Origin: Petrolisthes cinctipes
Taxonomy: Eukaryota > Arthropoda > Malacostraca > Decapoda > Porcellanidae
DNA: 64,000 nucleotides
Direction of reading: 5' to 3'
NCBI GenBank assembly: GCA_033782935.1
Contig: JAWQEG010001349.1
Coordinates: 374,501-438,500, forward strand
Shown: positions 34,274 to 46,433 of the stretch, in pieces
Numbering within the stretch: position 1 is the stretch's first letter
Layout: every line of letters begins with the position of its first letter
Translations under genes and position numbers: made by a program
The notes under the pieces: generated by a model
Told to the model about the DNA's origin: nothing
Databases searched by the model: none
Seen by the model: the letters and a program-made list of their open reading frames with translations, nothing else

Positions 34274-34979
34274 ATGGTAAACAGCATGGTCGGTATGCAG
34301 TTTTGTGCTGCGATATGGACTCTATGCACTTTTAATGCTTTACCAGCAGAAGCACAGTCCACTGCAGACTTTGTTGAAAAGATGGACCAATTATTCAACT
34401 GTTTTAATAGTGGATCTCGCACCAGTGCTGCTAAAATAAGACATGCATTTAGTGTAAATTCAGGTCACAAGAAATTTCTATCTGGCTGCTTGACATGGTT
34501 CGGTAATACTAAATCATTGGGTCCTCGTAAACTGCCTTGTTTCCTTGGTTGGCAGATGAACATAAATGAATGGTCTGATACAGTTGTGGGATGAGCTACA
34601 TTCAGAGTACAAGCTGTCTAACTTGCTAACCAATAGACTCAATCAGGATTGCTTGGAGAATTTATTTTCAGTAATACGAGGGAAAGGTGGGCACAGGGAC
34701 AATCCTGATGCAGGTCAGTTTAGGAGTGCATTTCGCCAAGTCGTGGTGGATGCCATTATAGTTCCAAGTGCAGGTGCTAACTACCAAGAAGACACTGATG
34801 TTTTCTTGGTAACTCTAAGGAACATGGGGATTTCAAGTTTGGCGAAATCTAGAATGGAGGTTTCAAATTCTGTCTTACTGAAACCTGAATCAGTACAGAC
34901 AACAAAGGTCCTCCCTTTGAAAGAGGATTTACCAGACTTACAACTCGAGGAAAGCAATATTATAGTTTATATCACAGGG
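34274..34979 (+). pseudogene. P-element/THAP9-like transposase, upstream part
   Basis: Two overlapping frames (34274-34594, and 34566 to the insertion) join by a frameshift near 34560 and give a P-type transposase segment: TADFVEKMDQLFNCFNSGS, then LTNRLNQDCLENLFSVIRGKGGHRDNP, a strongly conserved P/THAP9 motif, ending NIIVYITGY. The protein is cut at 34979 by a TA-flanked element and resumes at 43110. The N-terminal THAP zinc finger and upstream catalytic parts are not seen here. P-type transposases move DNA by cut and paste; this one is dead. Confidence 0.8.
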
Positions 34980-35264
34980 TACAGTGACGGACTAAGTCTC
35001 ACCCCAACCTTCCTGGAGTGAAGACTTGTTCCTGGCGCTCTGCATGTGTTGTTGTTTGTCTTGTTTCTAAATTCTTATTTGTGTGTTCTTGTTTCTGTGG
35101 TGTTATAGGGGTTGTTTATATTTTCTATCTCGTTTATTTATGGTTTTGCTGTTTGTGGTTTCGTTGTTTGTGGTTTGTTTGTTTTATTGTGGTTCTGTGT
35201 GTGTATGTTCGTGTGTTCGTGTGTGTTCAGTTGTTCGCTTCCCATCTAGGCTTTGCCTGGCCTG

Positions 35265-36330
35265 ATGGAGAGCGCAGATTCGGATGTGGCTTCCTGCCTG
35301 GAGGACTACTTGGCCATGTCGGAGGAGGATGAGTCTCCTGTCGAGGATCACTGGCCTGAGCTGCCCTCTCGCAACCCTCCCCCCCTCTCCTCGGTCACTC
35401 CGCAGCTCAGGTTGCAGCTTTCCACCTCCTCAACCTCTACCAAGCGACCCGTTGATGCCTCGTCCGACTCCTTGCAGGATTCCGATGGTGTGGACTGTTT
35501 GCCTCCAGCTACCAAGATTGCCCAGGGTGCTTCAGCTGTGCATGACGTACCTTCTCTGCCTCAACGTGGTGGTTCTTCCTTGTATACCAACTCCTTGCCC
35601 TAGTCCAACCTTCCTGCTTTTGCCCTGAGAGATGCCTATGTCAAGCTCTCCTTCTCTGGAAAGCTATCTACGGACACAAAGCTGCGTTGGTTGTCTGATG
35701 TCAACAGGGCCTTCCAGCTGCAGCGTGAACTGGCTGAAGCCAAGATGGCTGCCCTCACCTCATGGTTTGTCTACATCTCTAGGAATCATCAGGACATCAT
35801 TGATAGAGTCAAGGCTGGTGAATTTTTGTCTCTGCCTCTCATTCTTGAAGACTCACCCGAGATGCCTCGTAAGTTCCACAGCTACATCCTTACCCGTTTT
35901 CCTATTGATGTTGACCCGAAACTTGCCAAAGGATACCCTGGTGTGTACTTTGCCCGTCGTTTTTCCCAAGATGGTTCCCCCATTAGCCGTATTGTTGTTG
36001 TCTGGAGTCAACCTGATCCACCTCCAAATGTGATTTCCTTTGATTTCCTCCCCTGTCTTACACCGTGTGAGGTGAGGAAACTTCATAATGACCAGCCTTG
36101 GTGCTACAGGTACTGTTCTGCCAGGCCGAAGTGTGCATGGTGTGCCGCCGACCATGATTCCAAGACGTGTCCTGTCAGGGGTGAACCATCACGTCCTGCT
36201 GCCTCCACCTCTGAGCCTTCACCTCCTGAGGATACATCTCGATGGAAGTGTCCACGATGCCTTCAGCCAGGGGTTAAGGTGTAGCATGGATGTACTCGAC
36301 GTCTGGTCCAGGCTCATGTCACTACTATTG
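35265..36330 (+). pseudogene. LINE-A ORF1 (gag-like, zinc knuckles)
   Basis: The frame from ATG 35265 (MESADSDVASCLED) has an in-frame TAG at 35601-35603, then continues in a neighbouring stretch to 36284. The second part includes WLSDVNRAFQLQREL, the region LTRFPIDVDPKLA and cysteine motifs (CYRYCSARPKCAWCAADHDSKTC ... WKCPRCLQPG spread over about 36100-36280) that match the tandem zinc knuckles of I/Jockey-type ORF1 proteins, which bind the LINE RNA. Frameshifts follow near 36280. Confidence 0.7.
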
Positions 36331-36699
36331 CTCCGCCTCCACCACCGCCACCACCACCTCCCCAGTCTGCTCCTCCTACCAGCCCTGCCTCATCTCCAGA
36401 CCTGGCCCTCCGCAAGTCTGTTGCTACCCTTATGGCACGATGTACGGCCATCGAGAACCGCTTTTCTGCCTTTGAAGCCAGGAATGATGGGCTGGTTTCC
36501 GCACAGGCTGCCAATGACTCCAAACTCTCCACCTTGGTCGAGGCTCAGCAGGCCATCATCTCAACTGTCACTACCCTTACCGAAAAGATGGACACTGTTG
36601 CATCTTGCCTTGAAAAGCTTTTCGAGTCGGTCCCTTCTCCATTTTCTTCTCCAGGTCGCTCATCTGCCCCCACTCACCGGAATTCTACCTCCAAATACA

Positions 36700-39600
36700 G
36701 AGTTCGCTAGTGATTGCCGGCTGGACGTCATCTCCTGGAATGTATGTGGTATCACCAGTTATGCTAAGCTCACTCAACTCAAGGCCTATGTTTTTCGTCA
36801 TCATCCCAGTGTTATTTTTCTCCAGGAAGCATTTCCAGTATGGCCGTTCACTGCTGGGCAAGCTCCTCCCCTCTCAGGGTATGTGCCATATGTTCATCTG
36901 GTAAGGAATGGTCTCCTGATTTACATACATACCTCCTTGCCACATCGCCTTCTTCGTACCTCCACTAATCCTGACATGACCTTTCAGCTATTTGAGGTCT
37001 TACCTGGGAATGGAGTACTCCAATTATGTAATGTCTATTCTGCCTCAGCTAGACTCTCTCTTGAGGCTCTTCCTTCTCCAACAGTGCGTGGTATGGTGTA
37101 TAAGGGAGATTTTAATGCTCGGCATTCTGATTTGGGTGCTGGTTCTGGCTCTATTAATCGTAATTGTGTTTGTCTCATTTCATACATCTGCAAGCATCAT
37201 CTGACACACTGGGACACTGGCGGTGCCACTCATTGCCGGGGAGGTACTCTGGATTACATCCTCTCGTCTGGCATGATAGCATCTCGGGTCCTGTGCTTCT
37301 CGGTGCCAGACTTATTCTCTGATCACATCGCTCTTCGGTTTCATTATTCTCTAACTGCTGGGTCAAGTCCTTCAGCCACTCGTTTGCGTATTGCTGTGCC
37401 CTCTAAGTATTGCCCGACTTACATCTTATTTATGGCCCATGTATTCCCTACATTTGACATATCATCAGCTAAACAGTTGTACTCTGATCTTGTATCTACT
37501 ACTCATGACTTTTATAGGCTATACGTTTCCCGGCCACACCTCCAGCATCACCATACTGCCCACTCCTGGACGCTGGATGCACGTATACAGGAGGCAAAGG
37601 AGGAGGCTGAACATGATGGCCTATTGTTTCAAGCCAACCCAACCCCTGACCTGCAGTTGCCCTCCAGGAGTGTGCTCACACTGAGTCTTGGCAGCAGTTC
37701 ACGGACAGCATCAACCAGCAAAGGAGTGTGGCTTCTATGTGGCACCTCATCCATCGGGTTGTTAAAAAGACACTGGCCACTGCTCGTCATCACACTCCTG
37801 CTGACTATGCCCAACAACTTGTCGATGTTTGGTCAGAACAATATACCCCAGCCAGTCTACCCATCCACATACAAGATGCACTCGCTTCCCGTGCTGCTGT
37901 CCATCGGCTACATCTAATGTCTGCTCTGTTGCAAGATGATGACGATGATGCAGAGGCAATAACTAAGAAGGAGTTGCGCCGTGCTCTCTCTCGGGGTAGA
38001 GCTTCTTCCCCTGGTGATGATGGTATTACTTATGCTGTGCTGCGCCTACTTCAACAAGTTCCTGGGAACCCTCTACTTCGACTTTACAATCTTTGTCTTC
38101 GTGATGGTTGTGTACCACGAGCCTGGACCAGCAGCACAATAATACCCATCCCTAAGCCTGGCACTGCAAAGTTCAGGCCTATTTCCCTTACTTCCTGTTT
38201 TTGTAAGGTTATGGAGAGAATCTTACTCAATCATCTCATCTACAGATTGCAGGATCGCCTTTCTCCATGGCTGTTTGGTTTCCTTCCCCAGCGGAGCACA
38301 CACCATTGCCTAGTCGACCTGTACTCTTGCCTTTCCAGGGACATTGTGGTGTCCTTCATTGACCTTCGAAGTGCCTTCGATGTTGCTAATAGAGAAGTCA
38401 TTTTGGATCAACTGGTTGACTTCGGGATAAAGGGTAATCTATTACGGTGGATTCGGGGCTACCTGAGTAACAGGACCTCTCGTGTGTTTTTCAGTGGTGC
38501 ACTCAGTCCTTTGCGCAGTTTTCATCTTGGTTCACCTCAAGGGGGTGTTCTCAGCCCAATGTTATTTAATATTCTGATGCATCGGCTGCTCACTTCTCTC
38601 CCTGATATTCCTGGAACTACAATTACGTGCTATGTTAATGATATCTGTGTTCATTCTACCTCACCAAGGGATCTCCAGCGGTTTCTTGACTCCTTCTCTG
38701 TGGTCTCCTCTCACTGTGGAATTATTGTCTCCCCAGATAAGAGCAGAATATTCACCTGCCACCTTCCTCAAGCTCAGCCAGTGTTCACCATTGGAGGGAC
38801 TGTCATTCCCATGTGTTCACAGTACCGCTACCTGTTGGGTCGTCTCCAGCGCCGACTTACACCACTTCAATGGCTCACTAACAGTTCCTCGGGCATCTCC
38901 ATCCCAATAGCCAAAACCATCTATATTGCTTTTATCCGTTCAGTTGTTGATTACCTCTCCCCTGCTCTGATTCAACTTCCCAGGGCTACTCTTGAAACTT
39001 TAGAAAAATTTCAAAATAGAGCAATGAGAATTCTCAGTTGTCCAATGTCGACCAGAATAGTGAACATGCAACGTGAGTTGCGTCTTCCCCCGTTAGTGGA
39101 GAGAATTGTTTCTAATGTTACTTGCTTCACTGTCAAGTGCCTCCATTTCCCACATCTTTCACCCCATTACTCTCAGTTAGTCAGGACTTCTCTTAAACCA
39201 AACTACCCAGTCCCTCCCATACTGCCTGCTGGACGTACTCTTATAAGGTCCGTTTCCTCTATGCTCCGTAGTCTTAATATAGATATAATGGTTGCAGACG
39301 TCCCCCCAGGGCCCCCTCCATGGATGCTACCAACACCTGATGTGAGCTTCACTCCTACTTCCAAGTCGGAACTGCCTTCTCTACAGCGGCAGTTGGCTTT
39401 GGAACACATAGAAACAGTGACGTCCTCCATCACAGATCCATACTGCTTCTACACTGATGGCTCATTGCAAGTGGATGGTACAGCAGGTTGTGCCGTTTTC
39501 TCACCTAACATGGTGTCACCTCCAGGGGGCTGGGTTGGCCGTCGTCTCTGTAACCACTCTAGCTCAACATTGTGTGAACTGTATACCATTCTGGATGCTG

Positions 39601-39778
39601 TTAGTCTTGTTTGTCAACGTGGAGTGATTGCTGCCATTTCTTTTTACTCCAAACCTGCCCTTCATTCCCTCTCTAGTGTTCAGCCCACACACTTTACTGT
39701 TATTCAGCAAATTTTATTTTTTTTGGCCTTATTGTGTCACCGTAACTTGACTGTCAAATTTTTATGGGTGCCATCCCA
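36700..39778 (+). pseudogene. LINE-A ORF2: endonuclease, RT and RNase H (A1)
   Basis: The endonuclease begins CRLDVISWNVCGI (about 36718) and has VIFLQEAF and GDFNARHSDLG; a frameshift near 37700 leads into the RT frame (FRPISLTSCFCKVMERIL, SFIDLRSAFDVAN, GSPQGGVLSP). The RT active site reads CYVNDICV where the other copies have CYADDICV, so a catalytic aspartate is lost. The RNase H (FYTDGSLQVDG, CELYTILDA) follows. Compared with A2, about 66 bases are missing near 38833. Confidence 0.8.
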
Positions 39779-39904
39779 ACGAAACAAAACACTGATTTTC
39801 GGATTCAGATAAAGAGACGGCTCACGGTGATGAAGGAATGGTGGAATCCCTACTTAAGAGATTAGGTGAAGTGATTCTATGGGAATAATTCTATAAACAT
39901 AGGT

Positions 39905-42461
39905 GTCATCACACTCCTGCCGATTATGCCAAACAACTTGTCGATGCCTGGTCAGAACAATCTACCCCAGCCAGTCTACCCATCCACATACAAGATGCAC
40001 TCGCTTCCCGTGCTGCTGTCCATCGGCTACGTCTAATGTCTGCTCTGTTACAAGATGATGACGATGATGCAGAGGAGATAGCTGAGGAGGAGTTGCGCCG
40101 TGCTCTCATTCGGGGTAGAGCTTCTTCCCCTGGTGATGATGGTATTACTTATGCTGTGCTGCGCCTACTTCAACAAGTTCCTGGGAACCCTCTACTTCGA
40201 CTGTACAATCTTTGTCTTCGTGACGGTTGTGTACCACGAGCCTGGACCAGCAGCACAATAATACCCATCCCTAAGCCCGGCACTGCGAAGTTCAGGCCTA
40301 TTTCCCTTACTTCCTGTTTCTGTAAGGTTATGGAGAGAATCTTACTCAATCGTCTCATGTCACGGACTGCAGGATCGCCTCTCTCCATGGCTGTTTGGTT
40401 TCCTTCCCCAGCGGAGCACACATCACTGCCTAGTCGACCTGTACTCTCGCCTTTCCAGGGACAGTGTGGTGGCCTTCATTGACCTTCGAAGTGCCTTCGA
40501 TGTTGCTAATAGAGACGTCATTTTGGATCAACTGGTTGACTTTGGGATAAAGGGTAATCTACTACGGTGGATTCGGGGCTACCTGAGTAACAGGACCTCC
40601 CGTGTGTTTTTCAGTGGTGCACTCAGTCCTTTGCGCAGTTTTCATCTTGGTACGCCTCAAGGTGGTGTTCTCAGCCCATTGTTATTTAATATTCTGATGC
40701 ATCGGTTGCTCACTTCTCTCCCTGATATTCCTGGAACTACAATTACGTGCTATGCTGATGATATCTGTGTTCATTCTACCTCACCAAGGGATCTCCAGCG
40801 GTTTCTTGACTCCTTCTCTGTGTCCTCCTCTCACTGTGGCATTATTGTCTCCCCAGATAAGAGCAGAATATTCACCTGCCGCCTTCCTCAAGCTCAGCCA
40901 GTGTTCACCATTGGAGGGACTGTCATTCCCATGTGTTCCCAGTACTGCTACCTGGGTGCGCCAGTCAATATTTGGCCGATTGTCCCTGCCAGACCTCAAG
41001 ACCATCCCATTGTCCAGGACTTATTGGGTCGTCTCCAGCGCCGACTTACACCACTTCAATGGCTATCTAACAACTCCTCGGGCATCTCCATCCCAGTAGC
41101 CAGGACCATCTATATTGCTTTTATCCGTTCAGTTGTTGATTACCTTTTCCCTGCTCTGATTCAACTTCCTAGGGCTACTCTGGAAACTTTAGAAAAATTT
41201 CAAAATAGAGCAATGAGAATTATTCTCGGCTGTCCAATGTCGACCAGGATAGTGAACATGCAGCGTGAGTTGCGTCTTCCCCCATTAGTGGAGAGAATTT
41301 ATTCTAATGTTACTTGCTTCACTGTCAAGTGCCTCCATTTCCCACATCTTTCACCCCATTACTCTCAGTTAGTCAGGACTTCTCTTAGACCAAACTACCC
41401 GGTCCCTCCCATACTGCCTGCTGGACGTACTCTTATAAGGTCTGTTTCCTTTGTGCTCCGTGGTCTTAATATAGATATAATGGTTGCAGACGTCCCCCCA
41501 GGGCCCCCTCCATGGATGCTACCAACACCTGATGTGAGCTTTACACCTACTTCCAAGTCGGAGCTGCCTTCTCTACAGCAGCAGTTGGCTCTGGAACACA
41601 TAGAAACAGTGACTTCCTCCATCACAGATCCATACTGCCTCTACACTGATGGCTCATTGCAGGTGGATGGTGCAGCAGGTTGTGCTGTTTTATCGCCTGA
41701 CCTGGAGTCACCTCCAGGGGGCTGGGTTGGCCGTCGTCTCTGTAACCACTCTAGCTCAACATTGTGTGAACTGTATGCCATTCTGGATGCTGTTAGTCTT
41801 GTTTGTCAACGTGGAGTGAATGCTGCCATTTTTTGTGACTCCAAACCTGCCCTTCATTCCCTCTCTAGTGTTCAGCCCACACACTCTACTGTTATTCAGC
41901 AGATTTTATCGTTTTTGGCCTTATTGCATCACCGTAACTTGACTGTCAAATTTTTATGGGTGCCATCCCATGTAGGTTGACAGACTCGCAAAGGAAGCCT
42001 GCCATCTGCCTCCTCGTGGTGCTGGACGTCCTCTCTCCCTGACATGTTACCTCTCTAAAGTCCGCTCCGCCGCTCTCCTCCCTGTACGGCGACGCAGGGA
42101 GGCAGAGAGGCCCTTCAGCATCTCCATCACCCATTACGAGTCTGTCTGCCATCACAAATATTCCTACCGTCGTCGAGGCCTCATGGTTCGGAGGCACAAT
42201 GTAGTCTCTGCTCGTTTGAGGCTTGGCTACCAGCCACCATGGCAGGTTGCTGGGATGCAGGGTGAGCCTCCCTTCACTGAGTGTCGCTTGTGTCGAGCGC
42301 CTCGTGCTAACACTATAGAGCACTATTGCCTAGCCTGCCCCACTGTTCGACACTTGCTGCCCCAGGGCCTGCCACTTGATGTGGTTTGTCGACACCTGCT
42401 GAACCATCAGGTTCTGGAGGAACTTCTGGTGCGCCACCCTCGTTTTGGTGGATTTAAGTAG
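39905..42461 (+). pseudogene. LINE-A ORF2 fragment (A2): RT, RNase H, C-terminal zinc finger
   Basis: Frames 40036-40482, 40466-41980 and 42183-42461 form the protein, joined by frameshifts near 40360-40470 and a small deletion near 41975. The RT active site is CYADDICV (intact), RNase H has LYTDGSLQVDG, CELYAILDA and FCDSKPALHS, and the last part has a CxxC...H...C finger (CRLCRAPRANTIEHYCLAC) before the stop at 42461. Confidence 0.8.
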
Positions 42462-42686
42462 GTCATGATATAAATATTTGTCTGTATGCTTGTGCTTCAT
42501 TCTGTTATGTTTTCGTGATGTGAGTGTGTGTGCGCATGTGTGTGTGCTTGTGTGTGTATGTGGTCATTGGGTTCTCGTGAGTCCCGCTTACCCTTGTGTA
42601 CTGTTGTCTGCCTATTGACTGACGCTACGGCGCAATGAATTAAAAAAAAAAAAAATAAAAAAAAAAATAAATAAATAAAAAAAAAA
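39905..42686 (+). mobile_element. LINE-A copy A2, 5' truncated, with 11-bp target duplication
   Basis: TAAACATAGGT occurs at 39894-39904 and again at 42687-42697, just after an A-rich tail. The copy starts inside ORF2, at the equivalent of about 37789 in A1, and runs through the 3' UTR (CGGCGCAATGAATTAAAA) to the tail. This is a textbook target-primed insertion with 5' truncation. Confidence 0.88.
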
Positions 42687-43109
42687 TAAACATAGGTGGT
42701 AATAAATAATGTATAGTTCCAACCATTTTTTGTTTTCACTAATTTGAAACTAAAATTCCAGGCTGGTTTGTTCAAAAAATATCATAATGCATCCAAGGTA
42801 GAAAATGTATAACAACATTCAGCCAAAGAAGAAAACCGAAAATAAGCTTTATGCATGTATCCATTAGGCTCAATGTCCGGTGTCATTGCATTAGCTCGTT
42901 TTCCTCAATAGATGCTTCACAATTCAACTGATTAAACCATCTTGGAGTTCATTGGCTTCCATGTGTTCACCCATTCCTTCATCACCGTGGGCCGTCTCAT
43001 GATCTGAATCCGAAGATCAATCTGGTGTTTCGTTGTCCGAGCCTGAAGTGGTTCAGAAGGTGGGTGCACTGTGGCTGGCTGCGGGACAGAACATTAGTCC
43101 GGCACTGTA

Positions 43110-43541
43110 CATTGTGCGTAAGATTTGTGCAAAAGTTTGTGAAGATTGCAGGAAAAATCTTCAAAGTATTCTAGATCTACACAACCCTGTGCATGTTTTC
43201 CTCTCGAAGAAAATTATGGCGACTCACAGGGAGGAGAGCTGATTGTGCCAAGTACAGGTCTGTGTGAAATGCTGACTCATGTGGAGACAGTGTACAGAAA
43301 GGTGATTCCAGTAATGTACTACAAGGACAGACTTCACTCCAGGCTTGTCACAGGCTTGGGAGGGAGAGTACAGGGACACTTTTTAGAATGTTCTGTGTGC
43401 AACTGCAGGGTTCTTATTTTAAATCTATTTATCCGCATCCGCCTACATCGCACATTAAAAAATGTCAATGAGAGTCTAGTCACATCAGGTAGAAAAAGAA
43501 CGCAAACTTTTGATGTATTGTCACTTATGAAACTGCCATAG
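43110..43541 (+). pseudogene. P-element/THAP9-like transposase, C-terminal part
   Basis: The frame resumes right after the right TIR with IVRKICAKVCEDCRKNL, has a frameshift near 43220, and continues IVPSTGLCEMLTHVE to VFIRIRLHRTLK-like C-terminal sequence and a stop at 43541. This is the expected order for the end of P/THAP9 transposases (Cys pair, PS..L...V...E, then a basic IR..LH segment). Confidence 0.75.
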
Positions 43542-44099
43542 GCCCATCTGAATGACAGTGGATTTGATGTGTTTGTGTGAGTGTGCCGAGCATTACGGTG
43601 GGTTAAAGAATAAAGTCATTGTAAAAATTGGGATTTTGTAATAGCCTTTCACACCATGTAAAGACACTGGGGAAGTATTCTTGGACTCCTAAGGATATGG
43701 TGTAACACAGGATTACAGCAGTATGGACGTGAGCATGTCAAATGTCAGTGACGAGTTATAATGTAGGCTACTTTAAAAAAACGTCTGAAAATTACTAAGG
43801 AAGCACTACAGGTAAGTAGAGTCGGCCTCAGGAATTCGTACACAGGGCACTGGTTAGAAGGGGCCTTTATTCTGCACATACTGTAGGCATAATTCTGCTG
43901 ACTGATTCAAGTATGAGCCAAATAGCAATACTAGAAAAGATTGGTGTTAAGAAACAAATGTACTAAATTTTCTAGTTGTTATCTAGTTGTTACGACCCTT
44001 TGATGTCACAGGGGTGTATACTAATTCCTAAGGCCGACTGTACATCGATATATGTATGTGCATAATGTAAATTGAAAAGTATTTTTCTAATCTTCAGTA
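43542..44099. other. Intergenic segment, no gene seen
   Basis: Nothing recognisable apart from a short TGTTACGACC motif at about 43988, which matches the end of the Gmr1-like LTR but has no LTR body after it. Confidence 0.4.
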
Positions 44100-44338
44100 T
44101 GATATTTTCATGGTATGATATAAAGTCAACAACATTATACACGGACAACACCGCCGCCATCCTTCCGTAAAAGATTACTTGAGTTCATCTCTGCGGATCC
44201 GTTCCATTCAACGACGGCTGTCTTACCCGGAATGGTAGACGAGCCCCTATTCACATTGAACTGACTCATACACGGCCGTTCGTGACGTCATTGACTGTTG
44301 TCGGATCCGTACAAATGGGCTAATGTGAACCGGGAATA
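44100..44338. repeat. Second copy of the TGCCCGGTTCAC element, right part
   Basis: About 235 bases match 672-879: shared CAACATTATACACGGACAAC, CGTTCCATTCAACGACGGCTG and the end GGGCTAATGTGAACCGGG. The left part of the element is not present, so it is partial. Confidence 0.7.
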
Positions 44339-44911
44339 AATCTGCCGATATACTGAACTCCGAATTTTACCATTAAGATATTCAAGGGTATCATGGGTCG
44401 CCACTCCCACTCGTTGTTGCCTACGTCTGGTGTTGCAACTCTGCCTTCTGTCTTTCTTGGATGGTTGATATGATTTTCTCTCCTCCTAATTTCAGTTTTC
44501 TTCTGAAGCCAACCCTTCCTTCTAAGCATCTTGAATAATGTAGGATAAGCGAAATTAATAATGTGCCTTGGGTGGGAAGAAAATGATGGAGGTGCTGAGG
44601 AGCGCAACAGCATATCTAACCTCCCAACTCTTGACTGGCAATGAGGGAATCTGAGGGATGTTCACTAACTTCACTGTTCACATTCCTCGCTGGAGGTTCC
44701 AGATGCCAGCAACTGATTTACTATTAATCTTTTAGTAATTTCTTCAAAACCAAACACAGTTTTACAAGATAATTTCATTCCTCAGATAATCTCAAGCATC
44801 ATACTTGCTACCCACAGTAAGCACGTGTGAGGTAGCTTGGTGGTTACATGAAATATTAAATAAGTAGAGGTGTTGGATGGTGATATTTTCCATTTCAGGA
44901 TATTGTATGTA

Positions 44912-45529
44912 CAGTCTGTTACAGTTCCTACTGGGCCACCCAGTATCGAGAGATCGTAGATGTGGCAGCAGTGTGTGTGTGTGTGTGCTCGAAAATTATA
45001 CGGATCGTCAACTCTCTCCCTCTGTAGTGAACATGACCCTGCCTCAAAGTTCATTCCATAGATGGCGCTGTGTAGTTGTGGAAGGAATGTGGACTGCAGG
45101 GTTGAAGTTTCGGGAAACATCTATGCTCCTGCCAATGAGTCATGAGCTCTCAGACAGAGTGGTTGAGGAATGCTATTATGGAAATTTAACAACTATATTA
45201 CACAATGAGCAGGTGAAGCTAAGGTAAAGTTGTTCGTAGCCTGAACAGTGAATATTTCTTCTTAATGGATTTCATGTTTGGCATGTAACATTGCTCAGCC
45301 GTTCTGACACGTCTCGTTGCCACGATTGTTATCTTGTTTTTCTACCAACTAGGATCGGGCAGATTGGTTGTTTTCTTTGTCCATCATATTTTGGTAAGCA
45401 TAATTTGAGATCACCTTTGATTTCGTATTTTATTTGTAAGTAAGGTTACAATGTATTACATGCATAGTAAAATTCCTTCATTGCTAAATACTTTTTCTCT
45501 CTCGTAATAAAAATGTTAAAGTCAACTGT

Positions 45530-45570
<41 letters not shown>

Positions 45571-46225
45571 ATAAACACCATCTTATTTTATCCTATCTCT
45601 ATACTAATGAAATCGAACAGAGAGTGAGAACCAATTCCACAGTTGTTCGTTGTGATTTGTTAGCGCCCAAATGAAAGAAACTAAACTGTGTAAATGACTT
45701 GTGTCTGATTTATTGGAAGCATCTGATGAGTAAAGTATGCAGCTATTGTAATAATACAAATGCTCAATTGATAGTTTTGGTGAATAGGAATAATCAGCTT
45801 TTGAGAAATAACGAAGCCTTACAAGTGTGTTTGGGGAGGACTCTGACAAAATGACTGTGGAATCAGTCCTGGCTCCCTGACATTCTATGTTAATAAACAA
45901 ATTTGTAGTGTCGAAATAAGCGATCGTTTTGCCAGTGATAATCAACTCGCATTGATTGTTAACTGGGTTATGTTTGTTTTGAACCCACAGGTGAACGGGG
46001 AAGAGGGATCACTCCTAACGACCAAACGTGTGTTTAACCTACTAATAGATTACCCCAAGTTTTGCTAATAGATACATTAATGTGTGCATAGTAGTAGGTG
46101 ATCTACCAAATTTGCACACCGTTCACATAATGATGGATTTAAAAAGAGATAACGGTGTGTGGCTGTGGAGAAGAGATGGGCGAAGTCTCAGAAAGTAGCC
46201 TAGGTGGGCAAGGTGAACTTCGTTG
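44912..46225 (+). repeat. Left arm of the giant inverted repeat
   Basis: Landmarks paired in inverse with the right arm: TGTGTGTGTGTGCTCGAAAA, GCAGGTGAAGCTAAGGTAAA, the (TC)n run at 45533-45567, AACTGTGTAAATGACTT, AACACACGTTTGGTCG-type sequence (46030) and CACACCGTTATCTC-type sequence (46150). Confidence 0.75.
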
Positions 46226-46433
46226 GAACCCCATAGAGAACATGTGGGCTAATATGCTCAACTGCTGGGAACCAGAGATGGTGGAGCGGAGACCGGAGGC
46301 ACTAATGGCTCATACCCAGGCTCAGTGGGAGATGTTCCGCAACAAACCTAACAAATTCGACGCATTGTGGCCTCTGTGCCCGATAGACTGCGTGCCGTCA
46401 TAGAGAAGGAAGGTGGCTGGACTGGATATTAAT
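46206..46433 (+). pseudogene. Tc1/mariner-type transposase, C-terminal remnant
   Basis: The frame reads RWNPIENMWANMLNCWEPEM, then LMAHTQAQWEMFRNKPN, the NPIE(N/H)xW block that contains the third catalytic region of Tc1/mariner enzymes and its downstream helix. A frameshift near 46378 leads into PDRLRAVIEKEGGWTGY and a TAA at about 46431, the usual C-terminus in this group. The rest of the transposase is missing. It lies at the inner edge of the inverted repeat and supports the superfamily call. Confidence 0.75.

Larger units (their letters stand above)
34996..39778 (+). mobile_element. LINE-A copy A1 (I-type, RNase H-bearing), 3' truncated
   Basis: It starts at GTCTCACCCCAACC, the same point as copy A3 at about 57222, so the 5' end appears complete. 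Order: T/G-rich 5' leader, ORF1 with zinc knuckles, endonuclease, RT, RNase H. It stops at GCCATCCCA (39778), before the C-terminal zinc-finger part and poly(A) present in A2 and A3; host-element sequence follows directly and lacks about 70 bases, so a deletion removed the LINE 3' end and adjacent DNA. Confidence 0.8.
34982..43107. mobile_element. TA-flanked TIR element inside the P-type transposase
   Basis: The left end CAGTGACGGACTAA (34982) and right end, read on the minus strand, CAGTGCCGGACTAATG (43107) are inverted and each flanked by TA (34980-34981 and 43108-43109). Removing everything between, plus one TA, restores the P-transposase frame (GGG TAC ATT GTG). A further inverted match, CTTCGGATTCAGAT with GACGG and CACGGTGATGAAGGAATG, lies at about 39797-39842 and 42976-43022. 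The element therefore has long TIRs; LINE-A copies were inserted into it later. Confidence 0.75.

Noticed and set aside
36088..36700. Upstream half of a 609-codon plus-strand frame
   Set aside because: Only the part from about 36700 is real (LINE-A endonuclease); the first half is an out-of-frame reading of ORF1.
43988..43997. TGTTACGACC as a possible solo LTR start
   Set aside because: Only ten bases match the Gmr1-like LTR end; no LTR body or matching end follows.
44877..45227. A 116-codon frame duplicated in inverse at 53710-53964
   Set aside because: Conservation is explained by the inverted-repeat arms; no domain or codon-level constraint is visible.
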